From the NCBI RefSeq assembly GCF_943193175.1, contig NZ_CALPDF010000007.1, forward strand, positions 62,001-126,000: DNA of 64,000 nt, given 5' to 3'. This document shows, one piece after another, positions 17,823 to 26,359 of the stretch. The notes beneath the pieces were generated by a model. It searched no databases and was not told the origin of the DNA. It saw nothing but the letters and a program-made list of their open reading frames with translations. Source of the stretch: Neobacillus muris. Lineage in GTDB: Bacteria; Bacillota; Bacilli; Bacillales; Cytobacillaceae. The first letter of the stretch is position 1. Each line of letters starts with the position of its first letter. Position numbers and translations under genes: made by a program.

Positions 17823-18884
17823 TTAAAAAGGAAAAGTCTGGCCCTCGTGAAGATTTAAGATAAAGGCTTTGACTAAATCTTTGGTTGCTTCCAGGTCCCC
17901 TGCATCCACAACCTCTACTGGAGAGTGGGCATAACGGGATGGAATCGATAAAACGCCTGTCGGAATGCCTTTATTCGCATAATTAACGGCGCCCCCGTCG
18001 GTTCCAATACCAGGGAATACCTCGAGCTGATAAGGGATCCTTTTCTCTTTGGCCAGTCTGACGAACAAATCCTTCATTGTCTTATGTACAATCAAGCTAA
18101 AGTCCATCACCTTGATGCCTGTTCCTGCCCCCAAGGCCAAGCTTTGGTCCATTGTTTCTTCCGGGGTATCACTAACAGCAGTGGTATCCACCGCGATAGC
18201 TGCATCTGCTTCCAAATGTTCTGACGCCGTCTTGGCTCCTCTTAATCCCACTTCTTCTTGGACAGTAAAAAGGAAGATCAGTTCCCCCGCAAAAGATTCA
18301 GTTTGCAATTCGCTTAAGGTTTGCAGAAGGACCGCGCAGCCTGCCCGGTCATCTAGTGATTTGGAACGGTATCTTGGCGCTGACTTAGGTCCGATGACCT
18401 GGAATTCAGTTCCCCATGTTACCGGAGTCCCGATCTCTACGCCCATTTCCAGCACTTCTTCTTTAGAAGCGGCACCAATATCGATATACATCTGGCTATG
18501 TTTTCTTACCTTCGAAGAATCGTCAAATTTCGCAAAATGGGCAGAGATGGTTCCAATTACTCCTGGAATCTCACCGTTTGCTCCCATGACTGTTACCGGC
18601 TGGGCCAGGAGGATTCTGTCATCATTTCCCCCAAGCTTTTCAAACCTCAACAACCCATTTGCCTCTATCTTTTTGACTATAAATCCAACCTCGTCCATAT
18701 GGGCGGTCAATAACACGGCAGGTCCAGGCCTGTCCCCTTTTTTTCTGGCTATCACGTTGCCAATCGGGTCAATCGTTACTTGATCCACTTTCCCCTGTAA
18801 ATATTCCTGTAAAAAATTGGAAACCGAATGTTCGTAGCCGCATGGTCCTGATAAACTTGTCAATGTTTTTAGAATCTCTAACAT
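17823..18884 (-). CDS. M42 family metalloaminopeptidase
   Basis: 353 aa. Two-metal peptidase of the TET/glutamyl-aminopeptidase type (FrvX/YsdC/PepA relatives). Visible ligands and catalytic residues: TAHMDEVGF (His, Asp), KSLDDRAGC (bridging Asp), VQEEVGLRGA (catalytic and metal Glu), AVDTTA, and late RYAHSPVE. An inserted PDZ-like dimerisation domain lies at about residues 70-165. Probably trims imported peptides. Upstream of dppA by 75 nt and just downstream of the Lrp gene, so likely co-transcribed with them. Confidence 0.9.
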   Translation of the reverse strand: MLEILKTLTSLSGPCGYEHSVSNFLQEYLQGKVDQVTIDPIGNVIARKKGDRPGPAVLLTAHMDEVGFIVKKIEANGLLRFEKLGGNDDRILLAQPVTVMGANGEIPGVIGTISAHFAKFDDSSKVRKHSQMYIDIGAASKEEVLEMGVEIGTPVTWGTEFQVIGPKSAPRYRSKSLDDRAGCAVLLQTLSELQTESFAGELIFLFTVQEEVGLRGAKTASEHLEADAAIAVDTTAVSDTPEETMDQSLALGAGTGIKVMDFSLIVHKTMKDLFVRLAKEKRIPYQLEVFPGIGTDGGAVNYANKGIPTGVLSIPSRYAHSPVEVVDAGDLEATKDLVKAFILNLHEGQTFPF

Positions 18885-18898
18885 TTCTGCCCCTCCCT

Positions 18899-19345
18899 TT
18901 AAAAATAATCAAATGTGTTTTTAAATACATCCATCTGTATGATGGTATTCATTTCAGTAATAAAAGGAATTTCATTTAATTTATATAGCAGCTCCGTAAT
19001 ATCTTCCTGATTCGGAACAGCTACTTGGACCAGCAGGGAATAGGGACCGGATGTCATCGTTATGTACCTGATTTCCTTAAACTTTTTCAATTCCTCAATG
19101 ACTTCCATCATCCGCTGGGATGCTGTCTTAATCTGAATGATGGCACCGGATTTAATGCCGATCGCTGCAGGATTCACGACTCCAACCACTTCAATGATGC
19201 CGTTGTCCAATAGGTTTTTATATCGCAGGCGAATCGTTTTCTCCGAAACAGTTAATTTTGAGGCAATTTCCGTAAAAGAGACTCTCCCATCCTTTGAAAG
19301 ATGGTGAATGATCCCTCTGTCCAGTTCATCCAATTCGTACTTCAC
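18899..19345 (-). CDS. Lrp/AsnC family transcriptional regulator
   Basis: 148 aa. An N-terminal winged HTH (residues 5-60, DRGIIHHLSKDGRVSFTEIASKLTVSEKTIRLR) and a C-terminal RAM/ligand-binding alpha-beta domain (about 65-145). First gene of the peptide-use operon, 14 nt before the M42 gene; by analogy it senses an amino acid and controls this operon and itself. The 19346-19580 region upstream is AT-rich with imperfect AATT-type symmetry that could hold Lrp sites. Confidence 0.88.
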   Translation of the reverse strand: MKYELDELDRGIIHHLSKDGRVSFTEIASKLTVSEKTIRLRYKNLLDNGIIEVVGVVNPAAIGIKSGAIIQIKTASQRMMEVIEELKKFKEIRYITMTSGPYSLLVQVAVPNQEDITELLYKLNEIPFITEMNTIIQMDVFKNTFDYF

Positions 19346-19582
19346 GACGTTTCCTCATTTCGGCCTGTATTTCCTAAAATATTCCTTAACACAGTAGTAA
19401 AACGAATGGTACAGGGCTAATTTCATTATTCTGATTTTATTTTATTGTCTGAATTAGGAATTTAAGAGTAATTATAGTTAAATAGTTTTTAGAATGCAAC
19501 CATTTTTACCACTTTTCTGAAAAATTTTTTAAATAGAAATATTATGTATTCGCTTTCTTTTTTGTGGTTACTGTATTCCATA

Positions 19583-19634
19583 AAAAAAATCCTGCCTGAA
19601 ATCGGCTTACCTAAAAGCCAATTTCTCAAGCAGG
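19583..19634 (-). terminator. Intrinsic terminator of the ECF/nucleoside operon
   Basis: Minus-strand ATCCTGC...GCAGGAT stem with inner pairing and eight T. Confidence 0.85.
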
Positions 19635-19648
19635 ATGTTCGGATGAAT

Positions 19649-20452
19649 TTATTTGTTGGCATCCACCTTGTCTATGAATTCGCCAATCGATAAAACAGTA
19701 CCGGCAAAGCCAAGCTTGTCTGCAAGCTGGGTAATATAGGGCGCCTCGACATTTGCCTGCAGCAATGCTTGCTTTTGGGAGAAGACCTCCCGTGTCGGCC
19801 CATCAGCCAAGACCTTCCCTTCGTTAAAAACAATGGTCCGTTCGAAGTTCTCAGCAACAAAATCCATATCGTGAATGATAGTCATGACAAGCTTGCCTTT
19901 GTCTTTTAGCGTTTGGATAATCTGCTTAATTTTTTCCTTTCCCTGGTTATCCTGGGCAATCGTAGGCTCGTCAAATATGATAATATCGGTCTCCATTGCC
20001 ATAACAGATGCCATACAAAGCAGCTTTTTTTCTGATAAGCTTAAATCATGAGGATTCGTGTCCAAATGATGATCAAGTCCGGCCATTTTGAGGGCCTCAA
20101 TGGCTTTTTCTTTTGCTGCCGATTTTTCCATTTGAATATTTAAAGGACCAAACATGACTTCATCCAGGACGGTTCGTTTAAAGATTTGATCATTTGGATT
20201 TTGAAAAATCAGTCCAATCGTCCGAGCCAGCTCCGCTGCTGTTTTTCCCTTGATATCCTGACCCTTAATGGTGATCTGTCCTATATCAGGTTTCAACAGT
20301 CCCTTTAACAGCTTGACGAATGTGGTTTTCCCAGCGCCATTTTGGCCAATAATGGCTGTCGAACGCTGGTCAAACTCTAAATGTATGTCTGACAGCACTC
20401 GCGCGCCCTCCGTTTTTTTATAGGAAAAGGAGAGGTTCTTCACGTTAATCAT
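19649..20452 (-). CDS. ECF transporter ATPase (second A subunit)
   Basis: 267 aa. Walker A GQNGAGKTT (about residues 38-46), Q-loop FQNPNDQIF, Walker B IIIFDEPT. The signature is LSLSEKKLL, a degenerate form of LSGGQ, as is common in the ECF A' partner. The start MINVKNLSFSYKK was chosen because AAAGGAG lies 8 nt upstream; the ATG overlaps the stop of the first A subunit by 4 nt. Last gene of the operon. Confidence 0.88.
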   Translation of the reverse strand: MINVKNLSFSYKKTEGARVLSDIHLEFDQRSTAIIGQNGAGKTTFVKLLKGLLKPDIGQITIKGQDIKGKTAAELARTIGLIFQNPNDQIFKRTVLDEVMFGPLNIQMEKSAAKEKAIEALKMAGLDHHLDTNPHDLSLSEKKLLCMASVMAMETDIIIFDEPTIAQDNQGKEKIKQIIQTLKDKGKLVMTIIHDMDFVAENFERTIVFNEGKVLADGPTREVFSQKQALLQANVEAPYITQLADKLGFAGTVLSIGEFIDKVDANK

Positions 20453-21294
20453 CTTCTGATCTCCTTTAAGACCGCTTCTGCTTCCTCTAGGGTAACAGGA
20501 TAAGTGTTTGTTCCTTGCTTTTTGGCACCCAGCGCTTTGCAAACTTTGGTGTAAACAGGTGCCGCAACTCCATAAGATTCCAGGTCATCCCTTGAAAAAA
20601 TCTTTTCGGGAGTATCATAATCAACTGCTTTCCCGTTATCAAGAAGCAGAATCCGATCACAATACTGGGCTAGCTTTTCCATCTTATGTTCTGCCATAAT
20701 GATGGTAATTCCCTGTTTTTTTAAACTCTGGACTGCCTGGAAGACCTCCTCTGAACCGCCCGGGTCAAGCTGTGAGGTTGGTTCATCGAGAACGATGATC
20801 TCAGGCCTCATGGCGATGATACTGGCAATGGCCATCCGCTGCATTTGTCCCCCTGACAAATCAAATGGATTATGGTCCTTTACATGTTCAATTTTAAACA
20901 TTTTTAGGACTTCATCGATTCGCTGCACCATCTCAGACCGCGGCACACCGATATTTTCCAGTCCGAAGGCAATTTCCTCATAGACGGACATTTTTGACCC
21001 TGTTACTTGTGTAAATGGATTTTGGAAAACCATGCCGACCTTAAGAGCAATATCTGCAATGGAATGGGTTTTTACCTCGAGCCCGTCCACCAGAACCTTT
21101 CCTCCATAAGCCCCTTTGTAAAAATGGGGGACCAGTCCGACCAGCGCCTGGCACAGAGTAGACTTGCCAGCTGAATTACGCCCAATGATTCCAATAAACT
21201 CGCCTTCATTTACTGTAAATGAGATATTGTCCAGTGCCAGTGATTCTGATTGGGGATATTTATACTTTAGGCCTTCCACTGCAAGCTTCTTCAT
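20449..21294 (-). CDS. ECF transporter ATPase (first A subunit)
   Basis: 281 aa. Walker A GRNSAGKST, Q-loop FQNPFTQVTG, canonical signature DLSGGQMQRMAIA, Walker B IIVLDEPTSQLDPGG. An upstream in-frame GTG overlaps the RBS; GGAGG sits 8 nt before the ATG chosen. Overlaps the EcfT stop by 4 nt. With the degenerate second ATPase it forms the usual asymmetric pair that drives import. Confidence 0.9.
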   Translation of the reverse strand: MKKLAVEGLKYKYPQSESLALDNISFTVNEGEFIGIIGRNSAGKSTLCQALVGLVPHFYKGAYGGKVLVDGLEVKTHSIADIALKVGMVFQNPFTQVTGSKMSVYEEIAFGLENIGVPRSEMVQRIDEVLKMFKIEHVKDHNPFDLSGGQMQRMAIASIIAMRPEIIVLDEPTSQLDPGGSEEVFQAVQSLKKQGITIIMAEHKMEKLAQYCDRILLLDNGKAVDYDTPEKIFSRDDLESYGVAAPVYTKVCKALGAKKQGTNTYPVTLEEAEAVLKEIRR

Positions 21295-22058
21295 GAGACG
21301 ATCCTCCACACGATGGCACCGGCAATCCCAAGCAGTAACAGGGATTGGATCAGTTTACTATGGGCATACGTTTTTTCTTCATACAAATACGTTTTTGGAA
21401 CACGGGAATTGAAGCCTCTCACTTCAAGGGCCATCGCCCTCTCTTTCGTGTTAATTAATGAACCTAACACGACTGGACCGATTAATGGCAGGAACGCCTT
21501 GACACGCACGAAAAAGTTTCCTTCCGTCTCCATTCCCCGGGCCCTTTGGGCATCTGTAATCGTACTCACTGCCGCCATCATCTCCGGAATAATTTGAAAA
21601 ACGGAAACAATCATATAACCGATTCTTGGCGACAGGCCTTTGCGTACCAGCGATTCGACAAGCTCGGATGGCTTCGTTGTCAAAACCAAAATCATAAAAG
21701 CGCTGACGATATTGATGACTCTGAGTGTAATCGTTAAAGCAAATAACAGTCCCTCTTGATACATGGTGATGGGACCGATTTGAAACAATATGGTTTCATT
21801 TTCCGGTTTAAACAGCCCCTGAATGATGATCACTGTGATGAGAATAAGGAAAACAAAACTAAATACAGGGACTGTTTTTCGAAGCACTTTGGCAAATGCA
21901 AGCAGGACCAAACTAATCCCAACACAAATGAATGAAATTGTAAAAGATGGCAGGATAATCGGTATCAAGATGGCAAATACAATATAGATTAGTTTGGTAA
22001 TTGGGTCGATATCATGCACGAATGAATTTCTTTCGACATATAAGCTGATTGAATTCAA
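21291..22058 (-). CDS. ECF transporter transmembrane subunit EcfT
   Basis: 255 aa. Membrane segments near the N-terminus (residues 20-75) and later, with two conserved cytoplasmic coupling helices bearing the Ala-Arg-Gly motif; here DAQRARGMETEG is visible at about residue 170, and a second region AMALEVRGFNSR near 215-226. These bind the two ATPases. N-terminal HDIDPITKLIY is typical. The start is TTG with a GGTGA-type RBS. Located between the S subunit and the ATPases. Confidence 0.9.
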   Translation of the reverse strand: MNSISLYVERNSFVHDIDPITKLIYIVFAILIPIILPSFTISFICVGISLVLLAFAKVLRKTVPVFSFVFLILITVIIIQGLFKPENETILFQIGPITMYQEGLLFALTITLRVINIVSAFMILVLTTKPSELVESLVRKGLSPRIGYMIVSVFQIIPEMMAAVSTITDAQRARGMETEGNFFVRVKAFLPLIGPVVLGSLINTKERAMALEVRGFNSRVPKTYLYEEKTYAHSKLIQSLLLLGIAGAIVWRIVS

Positions 22059-22092
22059 AAGGTTTCACCGTCTTTCTTTTTCGAAAAGAGGC

Positions 22093-22698
22093 TTAATCAA
22101 GGGTTTCGATTTTGTCATTATGGCTATACAATTGGACAATATTTTTTGGCAGTCCCTTGAAAATCCCATAGCTGATTAAGACAACTAATAATTTGTCCGG
22201 CACATCCACCACTACTTCATCCAGCAAGGAGGCAATCCATGTTGAATCCGTGTTGGCCAATACAGCAGCAAACAAGGCATCGCCCCAAATGTTTCCAGTC
22301 TGGCCGCCCCAGAAGCCGATGTTAAGCGGCGTGGAGACGACTGTGGCCACAAGCCCAATAATGATTCCGGCAGCCAAAGCTTTTCCCCAGCTGGAAATAT
22401 AGCCTTTGTAAAATAAAATCCCTGTGACTAAACCGATGGCTACACTTGTAATGGCATAAACGAATGAGATTGGGTCGGCTGTGAGCCCGTAAATAATATT
22501 GTTGATGGCACCTGCAAGCGCTCCGACGATCGGACCTCCCAGCATGGCTGCCAGCACGGTTCCGATGGAGTCGAGCCATAATGGCAGTTTTAATAAACCT
22601 GCAATCAATTTTCCGATGTAGTTAACTCCTACTGCCACTGGAATAAGTACCAATGATGCTGTTGATAAACGTAACGACCACATACTTTGTTTGTTCAT
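22093..22698 (-). CDS. ECF transporter substrate-binding (S) component, substrate probably a nucleoside
   Basis: 201 aa with about six membrane segments. The GTVLAAMLGGPIVGALAGAI segment (residues 47-66) is typical of S components, which bind the substrate in the membrane. The gene lies between nucleoside phosphorylase and EcfT in one operon with very short gaps, so a nucleoside or base is the inferred substrate. RBS AAAGGGGG is 8 nt upstream. Not of the RibU, BioY, ThiT or QueT type by eye. Confidence 0.75.
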   Translation of the reverse strand: MNKQSMWSLRLSTASLVLIPVAVGVNYIGKLIAGLLKLPLWLDSIGTVLAAMLGGPIVGALAGAINNIIYGLTADPISFVYAITSVAIGLVTGILFYKGYISSWGKALAAGIIIGLVATVVSTPLNIGFWGGQTGNIWGDALFAAVLANTDSTWIASLLDEVVVDVPDKLLVVLISYGIFKGLPKNIVQLYSHNDKIETLD

Positions 22699-22713
22699 CC
22701 TAAAAACCCCCTT

Positions 22714-23466
22714 TTAATCTTTTAATCTAGAATGATAAGAGAAAATGGTCTCTAATGCCGTAAGAATCTCGAGTTCTTCCCCGCGTTTGCTCTTTGCTTC
22801 CTTTTCGACGTAATCATTGATTCCTCCTTCCAAATCTCCTTCTTTTTCCACAACAACATTTAAAATAGAAGCGGTTTTTATCCCGCGCAAACCGCCGATG
22901 ACGAATAAGGCAGCCGTTTCCATATCGGAAGCCAGCACTCCTTTTTCCGACCAATACTGATCAATTTCGAGCTCTTTATCAGTATAAAAGCTGTCATGAC
23001 ATCTGACAATACCTGTGTAAAATTTTGCGTTTACTCTCTTTGCTGCCTCTACAGCGTGAAACAGCAATTGGGTGTCGGGCACTGCAGGGTAAGCGTGTTC
23101 AATATAAGCGGCAGTAGCGCCATCATTTCTGACTGCACCCGAAGCGATGACCAAATCACCAAGTTTAAGCTGCGGCTGCAGGGCGCCGCTTGAACCGATC
23201 CGGATCATGACGTTTATGCCGATCTTGTTTAGTTCTTCCACCGCAATGCCAGCAGAGGCTCCGCCAATACCGGTTGATGTCACTAAAAGGGGTACCCCTT
23301 TATAGGTTCCTTTGACGGTTCGGTACTCCCTGTTGCAGGCGATTTCTTTTGCATCATCCAAGAATTTGGCTGCTTCCAGAACACGGCCTGGGTCTCCGGG
23401 CAATAGGGCATAGTTTATTTTTGTTGCTTTTCCTAGTCTGATATGGGGCTGCAGGTTTGTTTCCAT
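22714..23466 (-). CDS. Nucleoside phosphorylase (uridine phosphorylase-like)
   Basis: 250 aa of the NP-I fold. Phosphate-binding GDPGRVLEAAKFL (about residues 24-36), TSTGIGGASAGIAVEEL (about 64-80), IRIGSSGAL, and the C-terminal SDMETAALFVIG nucleoside-binding Glu/Met region. Residue pattern is closest to uridine phosphorylase, but specificity for purine nucleosides cannot be excluded. Cleaves nucleosides to base and pentose 1-phosphate. First gene of the operon followed by an ECF importer, suggesting uptake and salvage of the same nucleoside. Confidence 0.85.
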   Translation of the reverse strand: METNLQPHIRLGKATKINYALLPGDPGRVLEAAKFLDDAKEIACNREYRTVKGTYKGVPLLVTSTGIGGASAGIAVEELNKIGINVMIRIGSSGALQPQLKLGDLVIASGAVRNDGATAAYIEHAYPAVPDTQLLFHAVEAAKRVNAKFYTGIVRCHDSFYTDKELEIDQYWSEKGVLASDMETAALFVIGGLRGIKTASILNVVVEKEGDLEGGINDYVEKEAKSKRGEELEILTALETIFSYHSRLKD

Positions 23467-23650
23467 GCTTTTGTTCTCCTTTTATCTTTGTTATGTCCAA
23501 ATAGTTATGTGTGTTTAAGTTAATATTACCAAATGTTGCATAATTCTGTTATTCTAAAATGGAAAATCTTAAAAGAAAAAGTAATTTTATTGTTTTAATG
23601 AAAATAAGTTTTTTTATCCCAGACTTTGTAATGAATCTTATACGGTCCAT

Positions 23651-23790
23651 TGTGCGGCGGTCCTTATTCATCCAAAACTACTCCATATCCCCGGTTCGGG
23701 CTTTTGGGGCGCTCCCTATTTACCCTAACTTCCACCTTCCATTCGTGTCGGGCCTTTGGCGCCCCCTATTGACCAAATCCACTACTTACA
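23651..23790. repeat. Degenerate ~48-bp tandem repeat, three units
   Basis: Three diverged units (about 23651-23694, 23695-23742, 23743-23790), each with a G/C-rich core such as CGGGC.TTTGG.GC followed by CCCTATT.ACC and an A/C-rich tail. It resembles intergenic repeats I associate with Bacillaceae. Lies in the 417-bp gap between the anti-sigma gene and the nucleoside phosphorylase operon, so it may affect that promoter region. No convincing gene is present in the gap. Confidence 0.5.
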
Positions 23791-23843
23791 CCCGTTAAGT
23801 CGTTTTTAGATAGGAGGGGCTTCCACAAAACTAGAGATTTACC

Positions 23844-23880
23844 CAAAGACAGCCTGACACCAATCAGGCGGCAGGCTGTT
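23844..23880 (-). terminator. Intrinsic terminator of the sigma/anti-sigma operon
   Basis: Minus-strand ACAGCCTG...CAGGCTGT stem followed by CTTTGGG; the T tract is short. Confidence 0.65.
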
Positions 23881-23883
23881 TGA

Positions 23884-25206
23884 CTATTTTATCCTTATCC
23901 TTTCATGTCCCTCAATCCAGGAAGGAAATGACGATAATTCTAAAGATACGGGATTAACCTGATTTGTAAGATTAGGGATATGAACACCCATCTCCGTCAT
24001 TTGAGATTCATCCCAGCCGTTCATAAAACTTTGATCAGATTCTATCGTCTGGCCATTTCCATCTGTAATCTTACTGAAAAGGAAAGAATTAAATGCCTTT
24101 TCGGTTTTAAAGCTAAATAGCAGGTTTTCCCCGTTCACATACATAGATCGGAAGATATCCCCCTTTGGCTGCTTGATGATTTGCTGCTTCTCCGCATCGA
24201 CCACAACCTGAGCTTCAGCTTTATTCACAGCTTGAATTTTATCAAGCACCAAATACAATTCCTTCGGCTCACGGAAATAATTACTTTGCAAATAGAGAAT
24301 CATTTCGTCCGGTGTAATAAAACTGGCTGTAATGCCATTATTAATCTTATTCCAGATCTCTCCCTGCTCATCAACCAGCCTAATATCATCAAAATAGAGC
24401 AGCCGCATCGTATTATTGGGGTCCATCTTGACTGTCACCGCAGCTCTCAGCGGATAGATAACTGCCTTCGTAAACGTCATTCTTTGTCCCTCAACCGTTA
24501 TCGATTTATTCAACACATACTCCTTCTTGGGTTGAATATTTTTCCTAATTTGAAAGTCCAGGCTGAAGTCTTCCTGTTTAGGTCCGCCTTTCACACGAAC
24601 ATTTAAAATAAATTCCTTTGTCTTTATGGGTGTTTGAAGATAAAACTCCATCATTTTCACTTGCTGCGCCTGCCCTGCTTCTGAAGAAAAAGTGCTGTCG
24701 AAAGAGGAGCTGCCCATGTTTAAATTTTCACCATTCGCACTCTCCAATTTAACGTTCTCGATTTGGATTTCTTTATGTTTTTCCCTTGATGTTAATGTAT
24801 AAAAAATAACCAGCCCATTTTCATCGGCAATTGCCCCTTCAATGGTAAACGTCAGTCCATTTTTCTCTTGGGATATATTGATTTTTTCATAGTAATCATT
24901 TTCAAATGCTGACATTTTCCCTTTATCGGTTCGGATGAGGTCCACCAACTTTTCCATCCCGGGGATCGTTGATAGACTATTTGCAAAGGCAGGAGACATA
25001 CGGATAGAGGCAAAAAAACCAATAAAGATCAAAACAGCTGCAGTCAAACTAAATACTACTTTCTTTCCCATTACTCTTTTCTTCTTCTCTAACTTTGCTC
25101 TTTGAAACCCAGTTAATATAGCATCATCAATTGCTTTTATCGGGATATCGAGATTCTCAAAGGTGTTTCTATATTGGGACAGCTGCTCTTCTTCTTTTTC
25201 AAACAT
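23884..25206 (-). CDS. DUF4179 anti-sigma factor
   Basis: 440 aa. A cytoplasmic N-terminus (residues 1-45) would hold the sigma factor, one membrane segment follows (about 48-67), then an extracellular DUF4179 domain (about 70-170) and further beta-rich region to the end (DUF5643-like). By analogy it sequesters the co-encoded sigma factor until an envelope signal triggers release, often by proteolysis. Its start overlaps the sigma stop by 8 nt. Confidence 0.85.
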   Translation of the reverse strand: MFEKEEEQLSQYRNTFENLDIPIKAIDDAILTGFQRAKLEKKKRVMGKKVVFSLTAAVLIFIGFFASIRMSPAFANSLSTIPGMEKLVDLIRTDKGKMSAFENDYYEKINISQEKNGLTFTIEGAIADENGLVIFYTLTSREKHKEIQIENVKLESANGENLNMGSSSFDSTFSSEAGQAQQVKMMEFYLQTPIKTKEFILNVRVKGGPKQEDFSLDFQIRKNIQPKKEYVLNKSITVEGQRMTFTKAVIYPLRAAVTVKMDPNNTMRLLYFDDIRLVDEQGEIWNKINNGITASFITPDEMILYLQSNYFREPKELYLVLDKIQAVNKAEAQVVVDAEKQQIIKQPKGDIFRSMYVNGENLLFSFKTEKAFNSFLFSKITDGNGQTIESDQSFMNGWDESQMTEMGVHIPNLTNQVNPVSLELSSFPSWIEGHERIRIK

Positions 25207-25723
25207 GAAAACCGCCTCCCTTCTCCTCCAATTTTTCCCTTAGTAACTTTAACGCCTTGTTGAGCCAAGTTTTTACCGTCCCCTCAGGACACTGCCACGC
25301 AAAAGCAATTTCGTTAATCTGCATTTCATTGAAATACTTTAAGGTCAATATTTCTCGCGACCGCTCATCAAGCCTCATAATGGCATCTTTTAGTTCTACG
25401 CCATTATAGTTTTCAGAGATGCCTTGCAGGTTTAAAATTTCCTCGTTAAAAACAAACCGCTTTTGCTTTTTTATTTGATCATTGCAATAGTTTATCATGA
25501 TGCGAATCAGCCAGGTTTTACAATAGGCGGCATCCCTGACAGAGTGTATTTTTTTATAGGCACGGTACATCACTTCCTGGATCGCTTCAAGCGCCTCTTC
25601 TTCATTACGCAAAAAAGCAAGAGATGTTTTATATAAATCAAGTTTATATATCTGCATTAGCTGCAAAAAGGCCTGATCATCCCCGCCTATGGCCCTTTTG
25701 ATACATGATTCATGTGAACTCAT
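25199..25723 (-). CDS. ECF-type RNA polymerase sigma factor
   Basis: 174 aa. Region 2 at about residues 20-85 (FLRNEEEALEAIQEVMYRAYKKI, then AYCKTWLIRIMINYC) and region 4 at about 110-165 (LDERSREILTLKYFNEMQINEIA...EGTVKTWLNKALKLLREKL). No region 3, as in ECF sigmas. The signal and regulon are unknown. RBS AGGAGG lies 8 nt before ATG. Probably autoregulated through the AAAAC/GTCTA promoter upstream. Confidence 0.9.
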   Translation of the reverse strand: MSSHESCIKRAIGGDDQAFLQLMQIYKLDLYKTSLAFLRNEEEALEAIQEVMYRAYKKIHSVRDAAYCKTWLIRIMINYCNDQIKKQKRFVFNEEILNLQGISENYNGVELKDAIMRLDERSREILTLKYFNEMQINEIAFAWQCPEGTVKTWLNKALKLLREKLEEKGGGFHV

Positions 25724-25758
25724 CCTTCAGACCTCCTGGCCTTCTTTAATCTACATAT

Positions 25759-25786
25759 TAGACTATAAAACAGGAGAAAAGTTTTA
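25759..25786 (-). promoter_or_regulatory. Candidate ECF autoregulatory promoter
   Basis: On the minus strand AAAACTTTT, about 17 bp, then GTCTA. This resembles the AAC...CGTC pattern of Bacillus ECF sigma promoters with a one-base departure in the -10, about 40 nt before the sigma gene. Confidence 0.4.
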
Positions 25787-25964
25787 TTTTTTTAAATAGA
25801 TAAAAAAATGCCAGGATCACCAGCCCAATGAAAGCTCAACCGGAAATCTTCACAACTTCCACACAACTTGCCTATAATTTCTCCACAAGTTTTTCTTACT
25901 ATATAAGTAACTTAATTAGGAAATAGGTTCACTGAACTGATTTCTTAAAACTTCCCATAATTTT

Positions 25965-25993
25965 GGTTGGTGCCATGCACCAATCTTTTTTTT
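25965..25993 (+). terminator. Orphan plus-strand intrinsic terminator
   Basis: TTGGTGC / GCACCAA stem with 3-nt loop followed by TC and eight T. No plus-strand gene lies upstream between 25723 and here, so it may end a short non-coding transcript. Confidence 0.65.
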
Positions 25994-26002
25994 GCCTGCT
26001 TA

Positions 26003-26037
26003 ATAAAAAAATTTGTCCTCCGTAACAAAGACAAATT
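26003..26037 (-). terminator. Minus-strand intrinsic terminator
   Basis: AATTTGTC / GACAAATT stem with T7 on the minus strand. The only minus-strand sequence it could serve is the ~110 bp between here and the YjcZ gene, where only a 16-codon frame is seen. Confidence 0.6.
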
Positions 26038-26164
26038 CTTAAATCCCCTCATTATTTTCAAAAAATGTACTTTCATCACACCGATGTTTCCATGCTTGTC
26101 CATAACGCTTGTCTAATCCATTTCATATATTGTATTACCTTTCGATGAAAGGTGGTGAAGCAGA

Positions 26165-26257
26165 ATGTCTGGTTATGGATCAAACAACAGCTTTGTATTA
26201 ATCGTAGTCCTATTCATCCTCTTAATCATTGTAGGCTCTTTCTACTATGGCGGATAA
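26165..26257 (+). CDS. YjcZ-family sporulation micropeptide
   Basis: 30-aa peptide beginning MSGYGSNNSFVLIVV and ending GSFYYGG: a glycine-rich hydrophilic head, one hydrophobic helix, and a Tyr/Gly tail. This is the layout of the YjcZ/SscA family of tiny spore proteins found in multiple copies in Bacillus. RBS AAAGGTGG lies about 8-10 nt upstream; the terminator at 26331 closes the transcript. Expected to be expressed in the mother cell late in sporulation. Confidence 0.85.
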   Translation: MSGYGSNNSFVLIVVLFILLIIVGSFYYGG

Positions 26258-26330
26258 TCAAGCCCCATAGTCAAGCCAAATCGCCAAGAACTGGCAAATC
26301 CAAAGCCAAAGGTTGCCTCTTGCCTTTTTT

Positions 26331-26357
26331 AAAGCGCGATTTTTCGCGCTTTTTTTC
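26331..26357 (+). terminator. Intrinsic terminator of the YjcZ gene
   Basis: AAAGCGCGA / TCGCGCTTT stem plus T run. Confidence 0.9.
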
Positions 26358-26359
26358 GT

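Noticed and set aside
23559-23798. 79-codon open frame between anti-sigma and phosphorylase genes
   Set aside because: It runs through the degenerate tandem repeats, lacks an RBS and has no protein-like composition.
26084-26146. 16-codon minus-strand frame beginning MKWIRQALW before the YjcZ gene
   Set aside because: An AAAGGT lies upstream, but the frame is short and unsupported; kept only as part of the orphan terminator finding.
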